Shown here: in pieces, positions 18,786 to 29,648 of the stretch
Position numbering within the stretch: position 1 is the first letter of the stretch
Layout: each line of letters opens with the position of its first letter
Assembly: GCA_903831455.1 (NCBI GenBank)
Contig: CAIKXV010000068.1
Coordinates: 1-63,336 of the forward strand
Length of the DNA: 63,336 nucleotides
Direction: 5' to 3'
Source: an uncultured Pseudomonadota bacterium
GTDB taxonomy: Bacteria; Pseudomonadota; Gammaproteobacteria; Burkholderiales; CAIKXV01
Notes under the pieces: model-generated
The model's input: only the letters and a program-made list of their open reading frames with translations
Databases searched by the model: none
What the model was told of the DNA's origin: nothing
Position numbers and translations under genes: made by a program

Positions 18786-21700
18786 TGGCCGCGGGCGGCA
18801 AGTCCGCTCCGGTCGCGACGCCGGGCTCGCCGCGGCGGCTGCTGCGGGCGGGACTCGTGTCGCTGCTGGTCGTGCCGGCCCTCGCCGTGGTGGCGCTGTG
18901 GCAGGTCGCGGCGTCCCCGCGCGCGCTCGACTGGGCCTTGCGCCAGGCCGTCGGTGCCGCCGACGCGGCCGGGGTCCGGCTGGAGGCGGAGGAGGTCTCC
19001 GGCTCGCTGCTGGGCGCGGTATCGGTGGGCCGGCTGGGTGTGTCGAAGGAGGGGCTGGAGGTCGAGGCGAGGGGGGTCGAAGTCGACCTCGACCTGCTGC
19101 GCCTGGCCCTGCAGGCGCTGCGCGGACAGGGGATCGCGTTCGAGCGGTTGTCGATCGCGCGGCTGCGCGTCTCGGTCGCGGCCTCGGATGAGCCGCCGAC
19201 GCTGCCGCGATCGCTGGCACTGCCGGTCGCGGTCTCGCTGGCGAGCGTGGAGATCGCCCGACTCGAATGGGTCGGCACGGGTGCGAGTCCGATCGTGCTC
19301 ACCGAACTGCGCGCAGGCTACGCCGGCGACGGCGAACGACATCGGCTCGAGGCGCTTGCGCTTCGCTGGCACCCGTCGGGCGAGGCCGAGGCCGGCGCCG
19401 GCGGCACTCCGGTCCGCGGCGATCGTGGGTCGTCCACCCGCGACGCAGCCCCCGCGCTGGCCCTCGCGGGCGAGGGCGCGGTGGGCGCCACCGCACCCTT
19501 CCCGATCGCCGTCACGCTACGCGCCGGATGGGGCGTGGCCGTGCCGGTCGCGCGTGGCGACGGGCTTCTGCCCCGCCCAGGGGGGCGCGAGGGCACCGGC
19601 GCAGGACGGCGCGGGCGCACGGCGGACGCGGCGATGCCCGCCGAGGGGCGTGCGCTCGTGGGAGCGGCCCGGATCGCGATCGAGGGGTCGCTCGCCGAGC
19701 CCCGCGTTCGCGCGCTCGCCGAGGCCGCCCGCGGCGCTGCGCGCGCACGGATCGAACTCGCCGCCGGCGTGATGCCGTTTGCCGAAGGCGGGCTGCGGCT
19801 CGGGCCTTCGCGCTTGTCGGTCGACGAACTCGATCCCTCCGCATGGTGGCCAGGGGCCCCTTCGGCGCGGCTGACCCTGCACGTCGAGGGGGCGCCCGGG
19901 ACCCTCGACCGACCTTCCGGTCGACTGCGCGTCGTGAACGCGAAGGTCGCGGCCGCCGATGCCGGTGGCCTTCCCGTGGCGTCGATCGAGGGCCCGTGGC
20001 AGTGGGATCGCGCGGCGTCGAGGCTGCGGCTCGACGGGCTGCGCGTGCGCCTGGCGGGCGCGGGCACGCTGGCCGCCCGCCTCGTGCTGGACGCGCCGCC
20101 CGCGACCCCGCCCCGTGTCGCCGGCGAGATCGATGCGCGCGAGGTGGACCTGCGGGCGCTGGGTGGTGGCTTGCCGACGACCCGGCTGTCCGGGCGACTC
20201 GCGCTCGCCGCCGACGCCGCCGTCCAGCGTGCGGAGGTCGCGCTCGCGCAGCCGGGCCTGCGGTTCGAGGCACGGATCGAGCATGGCGCATCGACGTTGC
20301 GCGTGCCTGCGTTTCGCCTGCAGGCGGTCGGACGGGGCGGTCCGGGCGAAGCGCAGGGTCGTTTCGAGTTGGGACTCGACGCCGCGCGTGCGTTTGCCGG
20401 CGAACTCGCGCTGCGGGCCTTCGACCCCTCCGCGCTCCATGCGCTGATGCCCCAGGGTGCTGGCGGGGCGGCACCCACGCCCCAAGGCAGCGGTCGTGCC
20501 AGCGCTGCGGCTGCCGCGGCGGCAGGGGCTGCGCGGGACGGCAAGCCCGGACCGGACGCCCGGCCGGGGACGGGCCGCGGTGGGGAGCCCCCGGCTGCGT
20601 TGCGAGCCGGTTTGCGGGCGCCCGGAGACGGGCGCCCGGGTTCGGCGCCGGCTGCGGAGGTGCCCCCGGCTCGCGGGACGCCGTCGGCCTCGCCGTGGCC
20701 TGCGGCGGTGCTCAACGGCCGCGCGACGGTGCGCGGTCGACTGCAGCCGGCCTGGCAGGCCGAGGTCGACCTGGCGCTGGCCGCGAGCGAGGTGATGTTC
20801 GAACGGCCGTTGCCCCTGCGCGGAGCGTTGCGCGCACGGATCGGCGCGCAGCGGATGGACGGACTCGACCTGCGGCTGGAGTCGGGACGCAACCGCCTGC
20901 GCGCGACCGGGGCTTTCGGGCAGCCGGGTGACGGCGTGGACCTGTCGATGGAACTGGCCGATCCGGGGCAACTGCTCGCCCGCGCGAGCGGCCGGCTCAC
21001 CCTGAACGCGCGCCTCGACGGCACGCCGGAGCGCCCGGCGCTGGATTTCCGCGTGAACGGCGAGACGCTGGCCGCACGCGGGATTTCGATCGGAGCGCTG
21101 CAGGGCTCGGGCACGGTGGCCGCATCGGTCCCCGGCGCTGCCTCCGCGCTGCCGGGCGTGCTCGGGCGGCTGGGGGCCGTCCGACTCGAGGCGCAGGCCA
21201 GGCGGCTGGCCCTGCCCGGCCAGCCCCCCTTCGATCTCGTGGCCCGGCTCGCGGGGGATCCGTCGCGCCATCAGCTCGAGGTCGAGGGCCGGGCGCCGGA
21301 GGCGGAGGCACGCGCGACGCTGGCGGGCGGCATCGAGGCGGGCCCCCGCTGGCGAGGCGAACTGCGCCAGCTGGACGGGCGCAGCCGGATTCCGGTCCGC
21401 CTGCTGGCACCGGTTGCGATCACCGCCGCCGCCGGGGATTTCCGGCTCGGGCCGGCGCGGCTCACCGTATCCGGCGGGCGGGTCGCGATCGATGCGCTGG
21501 AGTGGCGCGAGGGGCGGTTGGCGACCCGCGGCAGCCTCGCCGCGCTGCCGCTGGGGCCGATCCACGATGTGCTCACCGGGCGTGCGCCGGGGCGCGAGGG
21601 ACCTCGTCCGATCGTTTCCACGCTTGAGATCGGAGGCGAGTGGGCGCTCGCTACAACCCCTGAGATGACCGGCACGGTGACGCTGCGGCGCGAACGCGGC

Positions 21701-23149
21701 GATCTCGCGCTGACGGGTGCGCGACCCTTCCCGCTGGGCCTGACGAGGACGGATGTCGACCTGCGCCTCGACCAGGGACGGCTGCGTGGACGCGCCCGCC
21801 TGGAGGGTGCTGCCGTCGGCGAGGCGACGGCGACGGTCGGGCTCGAACCGTCCCCTCGCCTCGATGCGGATGCAGCCCTCGCGCTTCGGGTGGACGCAAA
21901 CGTCCGTTCGCTGCGGCCGTTCGCCCGGCTGCTGCCTGCGGTGGCCGAGATCGACGGGGCGTTCGTGCTGCGCCTGGAGGGCACCGGCACGCTGCGCCAG
22001 CCGGTGCTGTCCGGTGCGCTCACCGGGCAGCGACTGCGCGTGGATGCGCCGCAGGTGGGTGTCGCGTTGCGCGACGGCCGGGTCGAGGCGGCGCTCGCGG
22101 CAGGGGTGCTGACGGTGTCGGCGCTCGAGGCGCGCGGGGGCGACGGGCGGTTCACCGCCAGCGGCGCGATCCCGCTGCGTCCGGGCGGTAGCGCATCGTC
22201 CCTGCGCTGGCAGGCCGATCGCCTCGCGCTGCTCAGCCGCCCGGATCGGCGCGTGGTGCTCGACGGCCAGGGCGCGGTCGGGTTCGAGCGCGGCCAGTAC
22301 CGGCTCTCCGGCCAGTTGCGCGCCCGCGAGGGCTACATCGAACTGGGTCGCGGAAACCGGACTTCGCTCGGCGACGACGTGGTGATCCGGGGCCGCGGTG
22401 CGCAGGAAGCCCCGGCTCCGACGCCAGCCGCGGGCGAACGTACGCTGGCCCTCCAGCTGGAGTTCGACTTCGGCGACTCGTTCCGGCTGATCGGCAGCGG
22501 CCTGGACACCCTCGTGCGCGGCCGCGTGGCGCTGGCGGCCGCCGACGGCGGCCCGCTGTCGACGCGAGGCACGGTGTCGACCGAGCGCGGCACGTTCACC
22601 GCATTCGGCCAGCGCCTGGAGATCGAACGCGGTGCCATCGTGTTCAACGGACCGGTCGACAACCCGGGGCTGGACATCGTGGCCCTGCGGCGGTTGCCCT
22701 CCGTGCAGGCCGGCGTGGAACTGAGCGGTACGGCGCGCGCCCCGCGCGTGCGGATCACCTCCAACCCGCCGTTGCCGCAGGGCGAGCAGCTGTCATGGCT
22801 GGTACTGGGCCGGGCGCTCGACAGCGCCTCGCAGGCGGACGCGGCGATGCTCGCCGGCGCGGCCGCCGCGATGTTCGGGGGCGATGGCGGCGTGCCGGTC
22901 AACCGCCGCATCGCCGATGCCTTCGGACTGGACGACGTCGGCGTGCGTTCCAGCGGGGTGCTTGCCGGGCAGGTGGTGACGGTCGGCAAACGGGTGTCCG
23001 ACCGCGTCTACTTCGCCTACGAGCAGGCCGTCTCGACCGCGAGCAACCTGCTGCGCATCGACTTCGAACTCCACCGCTTCGTGTCACTGCGCGCCGAGGC
23101 GGGCTCGGTCAGCGGCTTCGGCGTCGTGTTCACCCGCAACCTGCGGTGA
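18785..23149 (+). CDS. tamB: Translocation and assembly module inner-membrane protein TamB
   Basis: Large AsmA-like bridge protein of 1454 residues anchored in the inner membrane by one helix near residues 20 to 40 (LVSLLVVPALAVVALWQVA). The long middle is made of repeated beta-rich units. The C-terminal DUF490 domain includes GEQLSWLVLGRALD and ends GVVFTRNLR. It couples with TamA, whose stop it overlaps (TGATG). A Gly/Pro/Ala-rich low-complexity insert at about residues 560 to 640 (bases 20460-20700) is unusual and may be a flexible linker. Confidence 0.94.
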   Translation: MAAGGKSAPVATPGSPRRLLRAGLVSLLVVPALAVVALWQVAASPRALDWALRQAVGAADAAGVRLEAEEVSGSLLGAVSVGRLGVSKEGLEVEARGVEVDLDLLRLALQALRGQGIAFERLSIARLRVSVAASDEPPTLPRSLALPVAVSLASVEIARLEWVGTGASPIVLTELRAGYAGDGERHRLEALALRWHPSGEAEAGAGGTPVRGDRGSSTRDAAPALALAGEGAVGATAPFPIAVTLRAGWGVAVPVARGDGLLPRPGGREGTGAGRRGRTADAAMPAEGRALVGAARIAIEGSLAEPRVRALAEAARGAARARIELAAGVMPFAEGGLRLGPSRLSVDELDPSAWWPGAPSARLTLHVEGAPGTLDRPSGRLRVVNAKVAAADAGGLPVASIEGPWQWDRAASRLRLDGLRVRLAGAGTLAARLVLDAPPATPPRVAGEIDAREVDLRALGGGLPTTRLSGRLALAADAAVQRAEVALAQPGLRFEARIEHGASTLRVPAFRLQAVGRGGPGEAQGRFELGLDAARAFAGELALRAFDPSALHALMPQGAGGAAPTPQGSGRASAAAAAAAGAARDGKPGPDARPGTGRGGEPPAALRAGLRAPGDGRPGSAPAAEVPPARGTPSASPWPAAVLNGRATVRGRLQPAWQAEVDLALAASEVMFERPLPLRGALRARIGAQRMDGLDLRLESGRNRLRATGAFGQPGDGVDLSMELADPGQLLARASGRLTLNARLDGTPERPALDFRVNGETLAARGISIGALQGSGTVAASVPGAASALPGVLGRLGAVRLEAQARRLALPGQPPFDLVARLAGDPSRHQLEVEGRAPEAEARATLAGGIEAGPRWRGELRQLDGRSRIPVRLLAPVAITAAAGDFRLGPARLTVSGGRVAIDALEWREGRLATRGSLAALPLGPIHDVLTGRAPGREGPRPIVSTLEIGGEWALATTPEMTGTVTLRRERGDLALTGARPFPLGLTRTDVDLRLDQGRLRGRARLEGAAVGEATATVGLEPSPRLDADAALALRVDANVRSLRPFARLLPAVAEIDGAFVLRLEGTGTLRQPVLSGALTGQRLRVDAPQVGVALRDGRVEAALAAGVLTVSALEARGGDGRFTASGAIPLRPGGSASSLRWQADRLALLSRPDRRVVLDGQGAVGFERGQYRLSGQLRAREGYIELGRGNRTSLGDDVVIRGRGAQEAPAPTPAAGERTLALQLEFDFGDSFRLIGSGLDTLVRGRVALAAADGGPLSTRGTVSTERGTFTAFGQRLEIERGAIVFNGPVDNPGLDIVALRRLPSVQAGVELSGTARAPRVRITSNPPLPQGEQLSWLVLGRALDSASQADAAMLAGAAAAMFGGDGGVPVNRRIADAFGLDDVGVRSSGVLAGQVVTVGKRVSDRVYFAYEQAVSTASNLLRIDFELHRFVSLRAEAGSVSGFGVVFTRNLR

Positions 23150-23152
23150 GCG

Positions 23153-23195
23153 CCGGCCGCAAGCCCCCCGCCGCTCGCGGGGCGGGGGCGGCCGG
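23153..23195. terminator. Strong hairpin between convergent tamB and Bug receptor gene
   Basis: CCGGCCGC and GCGGCCGG form a perfect eight-base outer stem. A second stem, CCCCGC with GCGGGG, lies inside. The element fills the whole 46-base gap between the tamB stop and the convergent receptor stop, so it may serve as a two-way terminator. No T-tract is present. Confidence 0.55.
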
Positions 23196-24191
23196 TCACT
23201 GCTCCGGCTTGGCGCCCGATGCAACGACGATCCGGCGCATCCGCTCCAGTTCCTCGCGCATGAACTTGCCGAAGTCCTCGGGCGATCCGCCGGCCGGATC
23301 GAGCCCGGCCTCGGTCAGCTTCGCGCGCAGTCCCGGGACTGCCAGCGCCTTGTTGATCTCGGCGTTGAGCCGCGCCACGAGTTCTCGAGGCGTCTTCGAC
23401 GGCGCATGCGCGCCGTACCAGGTGTCGAACTGGTAGCCGGGCACGCCGGCCTCGGCCAGGGTCGGCAGGTCGGGCAGTTGCGCCCAGCGCCGGGTGCCGG
23501 TGGTGGCGAGCGCCACCATCCTGCCGCCTTTCACGAAGCCCAGCGTTCCCGGGGCTGCCGCGATCATGAACTGCGTGGAGCCGCCGACGAGGTCGGTCAG
23601 CGCGGGGCCGGTGCCCTTGTAGGGGACATGCACCATGTCCGTCTTCGTGAGCTGCATGAAGTACTCGGCGGCCAGGTGCGACGTGCCGCCCGCCCCGGTG
23701 CTCGCGTAGTTGTAGGCGCGAGGCTTCTTCGCGAGCAGCGCGACCAGGTCCTTCACCGACTTCACGCCCAGCGAGGGATGCACGACCAGCACGTTGGTCG
23801 TGGTCGCGATCAGCGCGACCTGCACGAAGTCGCGCGCGGTATCGTAGGGCAGCCGGGCGTACAGCGAGGGGTTGATCGCCATCGCGTTGTGCGACACGAG
23901 GATCGTGTAGCCGTCGGGGTTGGCCTTGGACGCGATGGCCGTGCCCACCGTGCTGCCGCCGCCCGGCCGGTTGTCGACGATGCCCGACTGGCCGAACGAT
24001 TCGTTGAACATCTGCGCGACGAACCGTGCCGCGATATCGTTGCCGCCCCCCGGGGCGAAGGGGACGATGATGCGGATCGGCCGGGCGGGATAGGCCTGTG
24101 CCCAGCACGCGCCGGCGGCGACGGCCGCGGTGCCCAGCAGCACGGCGCTCGCGCAACCGCGGGCGAGGGTCGAGGAGTGTCGGCGCGACAT
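23196..24191 (-). CDS. Bug/TctC-family periplasmic substrate-binding protein
   Basis: Tripartite tricarboxylate transport receptor-like protein of 331 residues. The signal peptide (LLGTAAVAAGACWAQA) is followed by YPARPIRIIVPFAPGGGNDIAAR, broken here as the PFAPGGGNDI hallmark, then VDNRPGGGST and VPYKGTGPALTDLVGG. ATG 24191 has AGGAGAA six bases upstream. An in-frame start at 24317 would add a non-signal-like extension. No tctA/tctB membrane genes are adjacent, as is common for the many orphan Bug proteins in Burkholderiales. Ligand unknown. Confidence 0.92.
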   Translation of the reverse strand: MSRRHSSTLARGCASAVLLGTAAVAAGACWAQAYPARPIRIIVPFAPGGGNDIAARFVAQMFNESFGQSGIVDNRPGGGSTVGTAIASKANPDGYTILVSHNAMAINPSLYARLPYDTARDFVQVALIATTTNVLVVHPSLGVKSVKDLVALLAKKPRAYNYASTGAGGTSHLAAEYFMQLTKTDMVHVPYKGTGPALTDLVGGSTQFMIAAAPGTLGFVKGGRMVALATTGTRRWAQLPDLPTLAEAGVPGYQFDTWYGAHAPSKTPRELVARLNAEINKALAVPGLRAKLTEAGLDPAGGSPEDFGKFMREELERMRRIVVASGAKPEQ

Positions 24192-24213
24192 GAGGGATTC
24201 TCCTGGAGCAGAG

Positions 24214-24792
24214 GTGGGTGGTGGCGACAGGCCGGGCGCGGAGACCCGTGCAGGCGGGAGCGCGAGCATACCCGCGACGCCACCCGACGAAGGCATCCTT
24301 GCGGAAGGTTCAGGCACCCCGCCGACCGCGTTGCGCTACCGGCTGGCCGCGCCGGACGTCGCGCGCGCGATCTGGGCGGGTTCGGTGGCCCGGCCCGCCG
24401 CGCTCGCCTGCTGCGTGCTGGCGACCGCCCTGGCCATCGGGTTGCTGGTCGCCGACGGGGTGTGGCGGCTGTTCGGCGTGATGGTGGTGCTGGTGATTCT
24501 CGGCGCGCCCGTGCTGCTCTGGCGCGAGGCGGTCCGCCTCGCGCGCCTGCACCCGGCGGTCGTGGCGGAGGCGCAACTGCTGTACTCCGACCAGGGCCTG
24601 CGCGCGCCGGCCTGGGGAGAGGCGGCATGGCTGCCGTGGTCGGCGATCCGTCGCTGGCATGCGCGCGGCCCGCTGCTGGTCGTCGAGCTCGAATCCGACG
24701 GCGGATTGCTGCTGCTGCCGAAGGAGGCGCTGGCCGCCCCCGGCCAGCAGGCGTTCATGCAGCGACTGTCCTCCACGCGTCTGCCGCGGTGA
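24214..24792 (+). CDS. YcxB-like membrane protein; start uncertain
   Basis: Predicted protein of up to 192 residues with two adjacent hydrophobic segments (ALACCVLATALAIGLLV and LFGVMVVLVILGAPVLL) and a C-terminal region LPWSAIRRWHARG... like the YcxB domain. The GTG at 24214 has GGAG five bases upstream and was chosen for that reason. The recognisable part begins only at LRYRLAAPDV (24331, a TTG), so the true start may be there. The 3' end overlaps the convergent 5-formyl-THF cyclo-ligase gene by 38 bases. Function unknown. Confidence 0.6.
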   Translation: MGGGDRPGAETRAGGSASIPATPPDEGILAEGSGTPPTALRYRLAAPDVARAIWAGSVARPAALACCVLATALAIGLLVADGVWRLFGVMVVLVILGAPVLLWREAVRLARLHPAVVAEAQLLYSDQGLRAPAWGEAAWLPWSAIRRWHARGPLLVVELESDGGLLLLPKEALAAPGQQAFMQRLSSTRLPR

Positions 24793-25387
24793 TCAGCCAG
24801 TCGATCCGTTGGTCGTGCGGCTGCATGGGCACCGGTTCCCGGCACTGCAGCGCGAACGCGGTGGCCACGCGCAGGCACCCGGCCCGCGTCTGCGCGAGCA
24901 GGCGGTCGTAGAAGCCCGCCCCGTAGCCCAGGCGTCCGCCGTGCCTGTCGAAGGCCAGCCCGGGCACCAGGACGAGGTCGACCTCGTCCGGATCCACTTC
25001 GGGACAGCGGCGGGGGTCCGGTTCGCGGATGCCCCAGGGTCCGGGCAAGGTGTCGGTCGCGGGGTCGTCCACCGCATGCAGCACCAGGTGTCGCGTCGCG
25101 CGCGACTGCCGATCGACGATGCGCGGCAGCAGCAACCGGCGCCCGCTGCGGAGGATATCGCCCACGATCGCGGCGGTATCGAACTCCTCTCCGATCGACA
25201 GGTAGGCCGACACCGTGCCGGCGTCGGCCCAGAACGGCATGCCGAGCAGCCGCGCACTGGCCGCAGCCGACTCCGTCGCGCGCACCTGCGGCGTCAGCGC
25301 CGCGCGCGCCTCCCGCACCCGCGTGCGCAACTCGGACTTCCGCGAGTCCAGGTCGTCGGCGGGGGGAGCGGCTGGGGGCGGCTTCAT
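24755..25387 (-). CDS. 5-formyltetrahydrofolate cyclo-ligase
   Basis: ATP-dependent conversion of 5-formyl-THF to 5,10-methenyl-THF in one-carbon metabolism (ygfA/MTHFS family). The C-terminal binding motif is GRLGYGAGFYDRLLA. Other family blocks are SAYLSIGEEFDT and VLVPGLAFDRHG. The length of 210 residues fits. ATG 25387 was chosen because the upstream frame is a shadow of the rhodanese gene. In gammaproteobacteria this gene follows 6S RNA. I see no such RNA in the 41-base gap upstream. Confidence 0.93.
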   Translation of the reverse strand: MKPPPAAPPADDLDSRKSELRTRVREARAALTPQVRATESAAASARLLGMPFWADAGTVSAYLSIGEEFDTAAIVGDILRSGRRLLLPRIVDRQSRATRHLVLHAVDDPATDTLPGPWGIREPDPRRCPEVDPDEVDLVLVPGLAFDRHGGRLGYGAGFYDRLLAQTRAGCLRVATAFALQCREPVPMQPHDQRIDWLITAADAWRTVAA

Positions 25388-25428
25388 GCGGGCAGCGCGG
25401 GGCGCGCGCGGACCGACGGCTCGACCGG

Positions 25429-25764
25429 TCAGTATCGCGGCAGGGCCGTATCGACCTCGGCGGCCCAGGCATCGATGCCCCCGTCGAGGTTGTAGAGGCG
25501 ACCGAAGCCGGCCTGCTGCAGGAATTCGGCCACCCGGTAGCTGCGCATGCCGTGGTGGCACATCAGCACGTGCGGGCGCTCGCGGTCGAGTTCGGCGAGG
25601 CGCCCCGGCACGGTCTGCATCGGGATGTGCAGGGCGTGCGGAAGGTTGACGTGGGCATGCTCCCACCCCTCGCGCACGTCGACGACCACCGGTGCCTCGC
25701 GCGTCCCGGAGGCGGCCTCGGCGAGCCACTGCTGCAACTGTGCGGGGGAGATCGATTCGATCAT
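25429..25764 (-). CDS. Single-domain rhodanese-like sulfurtransferase
   Basis: Rhodanese domain of 111 residues in the cytoplasm. Blocks are VVVDVREGWEHAHVNLPHALHIPM and the active-site loop MCHHGMRS, whose Cys would carry the persulfide (the first block quoted spans two motifs, DVREGWE and HALHIPM). ATG 25764 lies seven bases after the Pcm-like gene stop, so the two are probably co-transcribed. Sulfur donor and acceptor are not known. Confidence 0.9.
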   Translation of the reverse strand: MIESISPAQLQQWLAEAASGTREAPVVVDVREGWEHAHVNLPHALHIPMQTVPGRLAELDRERPHVLMCHHGMRSYRVAEFLQQAGFGRLYNLDGGIDAWAAEVDTALPRY

Positions 25765-25771
25765 CGCGGGA

Positions 25772-26425
25772 TCAGAACACGAAGCGAGCGGGCTGCTCGG
25801 CGTTGCGCAACGGGGCGACGAGGGTTTCGAACAGCGGGGTGTCGACCCAGGCATCGGGTGCGTCCCGGGTGACCAGGACTGCGCTCATGACCGGCGCCTC
25901 GCCGATGATCGCGAACAGCCGGCCACCGACGGCGAGTGCCTGTCGGAAGGCCTGAGGCAGAACGGGCAGCGATCCGGTGATCACGATCGCGTCGAACGGG
26001 GTGGGGGAGGCCCAGCCGCGGGCCGCATCCGCGGTGACGACCTGCACGTTGGCCAAGCCCAGCGACTCGAGCCGATCCCGGGCGCCCCGGGCGAGGTCGT
26101 CGTGGATCTCGACGCTGGTCACGTGCGAGGACAACCGGGCGAGCAGCGCGGTGAGGTAACCCGTTCCCGTGCCGACTTCGAGGACGCGATCACCGGCGCG
26201 CAGCGCGACTTCCTGTGCGATGCGCGCCTGCAGCTTGGGTGCGAGCATGACCTCCCCGTGGCCGATCGGCAGTTCGAGGTCGGCGAAGGCCAGCGACTCG
26301 CGCCCCGCGGGGACGAAGCGCTCGCGGGGGATCTCGGAGAGGAGGGTGAGGACGTTGGGGTCGAGCACGTCCCAGGTGCGGACCTGCTGCTCGACCATGT
26401 TGAACCGGGCTTGCTCGATATTCAT
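25772..26425 (-). CDS. Protein-L-isoaspartate O-methyltransferase-family protein
   Basis: SAM-dependent methyltransferase of 217 residues with motif I VLEVGTGTGYLTALLA. The Pcm-like N-terminus MVEQQVRTWDVLDPNVL and ERFVP are clear. The signature usually read as GHGQTIS is here GHGEVML, so the protein may not repair isoaspartate. It is better called family-level only. It is followed by the rhodanese gene and is divergent from the thiC riboswitch. Confidence 0.85.
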   Translation of the reverse strand: MNIEQARFNMVEQQVRTWDVLDPNVLTLLSEIPRERFVPAGRESLAFADLELPIGHGEVMLAPKLQARIAQEVALRAGDRVLEVGTGTGYLTALLARLSSHVTSVEIHDDLARGARDRLESLGLANVQVVTADAARGWASPTPFDAIVITGSLPVLPQAFRQALAVGGRLFAIIGEAPVMSAVLVTRDAPDAWVDTPLFETLVAPLRNAEQPARFVF

Positions 26426-26551
26426 CGCGGTGGGCGGTGGCGGCGGACGGCGGACGCGCTTGCGTGTGCGGGCGCGCGGCCGGCAAGGTCGGGGTCGGCC
26501 GCGCAGGATAGCATGGGGCGGTAGGGGCGGCCCCGGGCGAGGGGGCCGCGT

Positions 26552-26580
26552 TTGCATTCGCCGGGTCTATCAAGTACGGT
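26552..26580 (+). promoter_or_regulatory. Candidate thiC promoter
   Basis: TTGCAT and TACGGT are separated by exactly 17 bases. Transcription would begin at about 26587, the 5' edge of the TPP riboswitch. Hexamer quality is moderate, and the position is the main support. Confidence 0.4.
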
Positions 26581-26585
26581 AGGTC

Positions 26586-28630
<2,045 letters not shown>

Positions 28631-29028
28631 CACCACAGCCGAGGAGCACGCCGCGAGGCGCGCTCGCTCGGCGATCACGGCGCCGGTCGATGTGCGGGCT
28701 GATCGAGCGCGAAGCACAGTCCGCGTGGTTGAGTGGGGCACTGGAATCCGACCGGCGCACTCGATGAGTTGCCCGGCCGTTGCATCCCCTGGCGCATCGC
28801 GGTGGGTCCGCGCGCGGGCTCGAGGCAGCAGCCGGCGGGGGGCACGCGAGCGTTTGAAAGTACTGTTCGCGTTTCCGCGGTTTGCGCCGGGGATCCATCC
28901 TCCCGGGTCTTCAGCGGGACGAAAACCCGGGCAGCTCAGTGGATCACTCGACGCATGCAATGCGTGCTTCGCGCCTGCGGCGCGGTGTGATCGAACCGCG
29001 CATCGCAGGTGACCTGCCGCCAGGCCTC
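28631..29028 (+). other. Gene-free stretch with three consecutive hairpins
   Basis: About 400 bases between thiC and the small hypothetical gene, with no convincing gene. The last third holds a nested dyad (GATCCA at 28892 with TGGATC at 28940, and CCCGGGT at 28902 with ACCCGGG at 28925). GCATGC with GCGTGC follows near 28953, then CGCGCC/GGCGCG at 28970-28984. It may be a structured leader of the downstream gene or a small RNA. TTGAAA at 28854 could be a -35, but no matching -10 was found. Confidence 0.4.
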
Positions 29029-29448
29029 ATGCCCATTCCCCCTGAACTGTTCCTATGGATCACCACCATCCTGGCCGCGTCCGCGCTCGTCTTCGTGTGG
29101 CAGGTCAGGCTTGACGCCCGCAGGCGCATCGAACTGCGCCGGATCGTCGACGACGCCTTTCGGCGGGCGGCGGGTTCCACGCTGTCGAAGTCTCACGAGA
29201 ACCGCGAGTCGTCGCTCACCCTGATCTACTCGGTCGAGTTCTTCATGGGCTACTCGCACGACTGGCAGGCAACCCGCCTCTATCGGGCTACCCCCGAGCG
29301 CTATGTGCTCTTCATCTGCACCCGGGGTGAAACCGGACACGTGGGGCTGCTGTCACGCCTCGAGGCCGCGCGGGTCGTCCGAACGTCGGCCGATGTGCTG
29401 CGAAAGGAGTTTCCGGAACTGGTCGGCACGGTCCGGAATGAGGCCTGA
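29029..29448 (+). CDS. Hypothetical protein with N-terminal membrane segment
   Basis: 139 residues starting MPIPPELFLWITT, with one hydrophobic segment at about residues 6 to 24. A basic stretch (RLDARRRIELRR) follows, then a soluble domain containing VEFFMGYSHDWQATRLYRA. No family recognised. The frame stays open upstream to 28882, but that part is Arg-rich and overlaps the hairpins, so ATG 29029 was preferred. It is convergent with the helicase gene. Confidence 0.55.
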   Translation: MPIPPELFLWITTILAASALVFVWQVRLDARRRIELRRIVDDAFRRAAGSTLSKSHENRESSLTLIYSVEFFMGYSHDWQATRLYRATPERYVLFICTRGETGHVGLLSRLEAARVVRTSADVLRKEFPELVGTVRNEA

Positions 29449-29601
29449 CCCTTCGCTCGACCGGACCTGCCGCGGCAGGGCGCCCGACGATGCCAAGGTC
29501 ATCCCGCACTCGCTTGCCTCCCGCCCCGACATGAAGACTCTGCTAAGCGGTCGTTTCGGGTTCATTGCGCTGCGCGGGGTATCGATATGCCGATCCTGCT
29601 G

Positions 29602-29630
29602 GCCCCTTCGCGTGCGCCTTCGCGAGGGGC
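29602..29630 (-). terminator. Hairpin downstream of the SNF2 helicase gene
   Basis: GCCCC(T)TCGCG and CGCGAGGGGC pair over nine to ten bases with one bulged T and an eight-base loop. The element lies about 19 bases after the helicase stop, in the gap between convergent genes. It lacks a T-tract. Confidence 0.45.
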
Positions 29631-29648
29631 GACCCGGCCTCGCGCCGC

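Noticed and set aside
25388-25428. 6S RNA gene next to the 5-formyl-THF cyclo-ligase gene
   Set aside because: The gap is only 41 bases, too short for 6S RNA, and no typical structure is seen.
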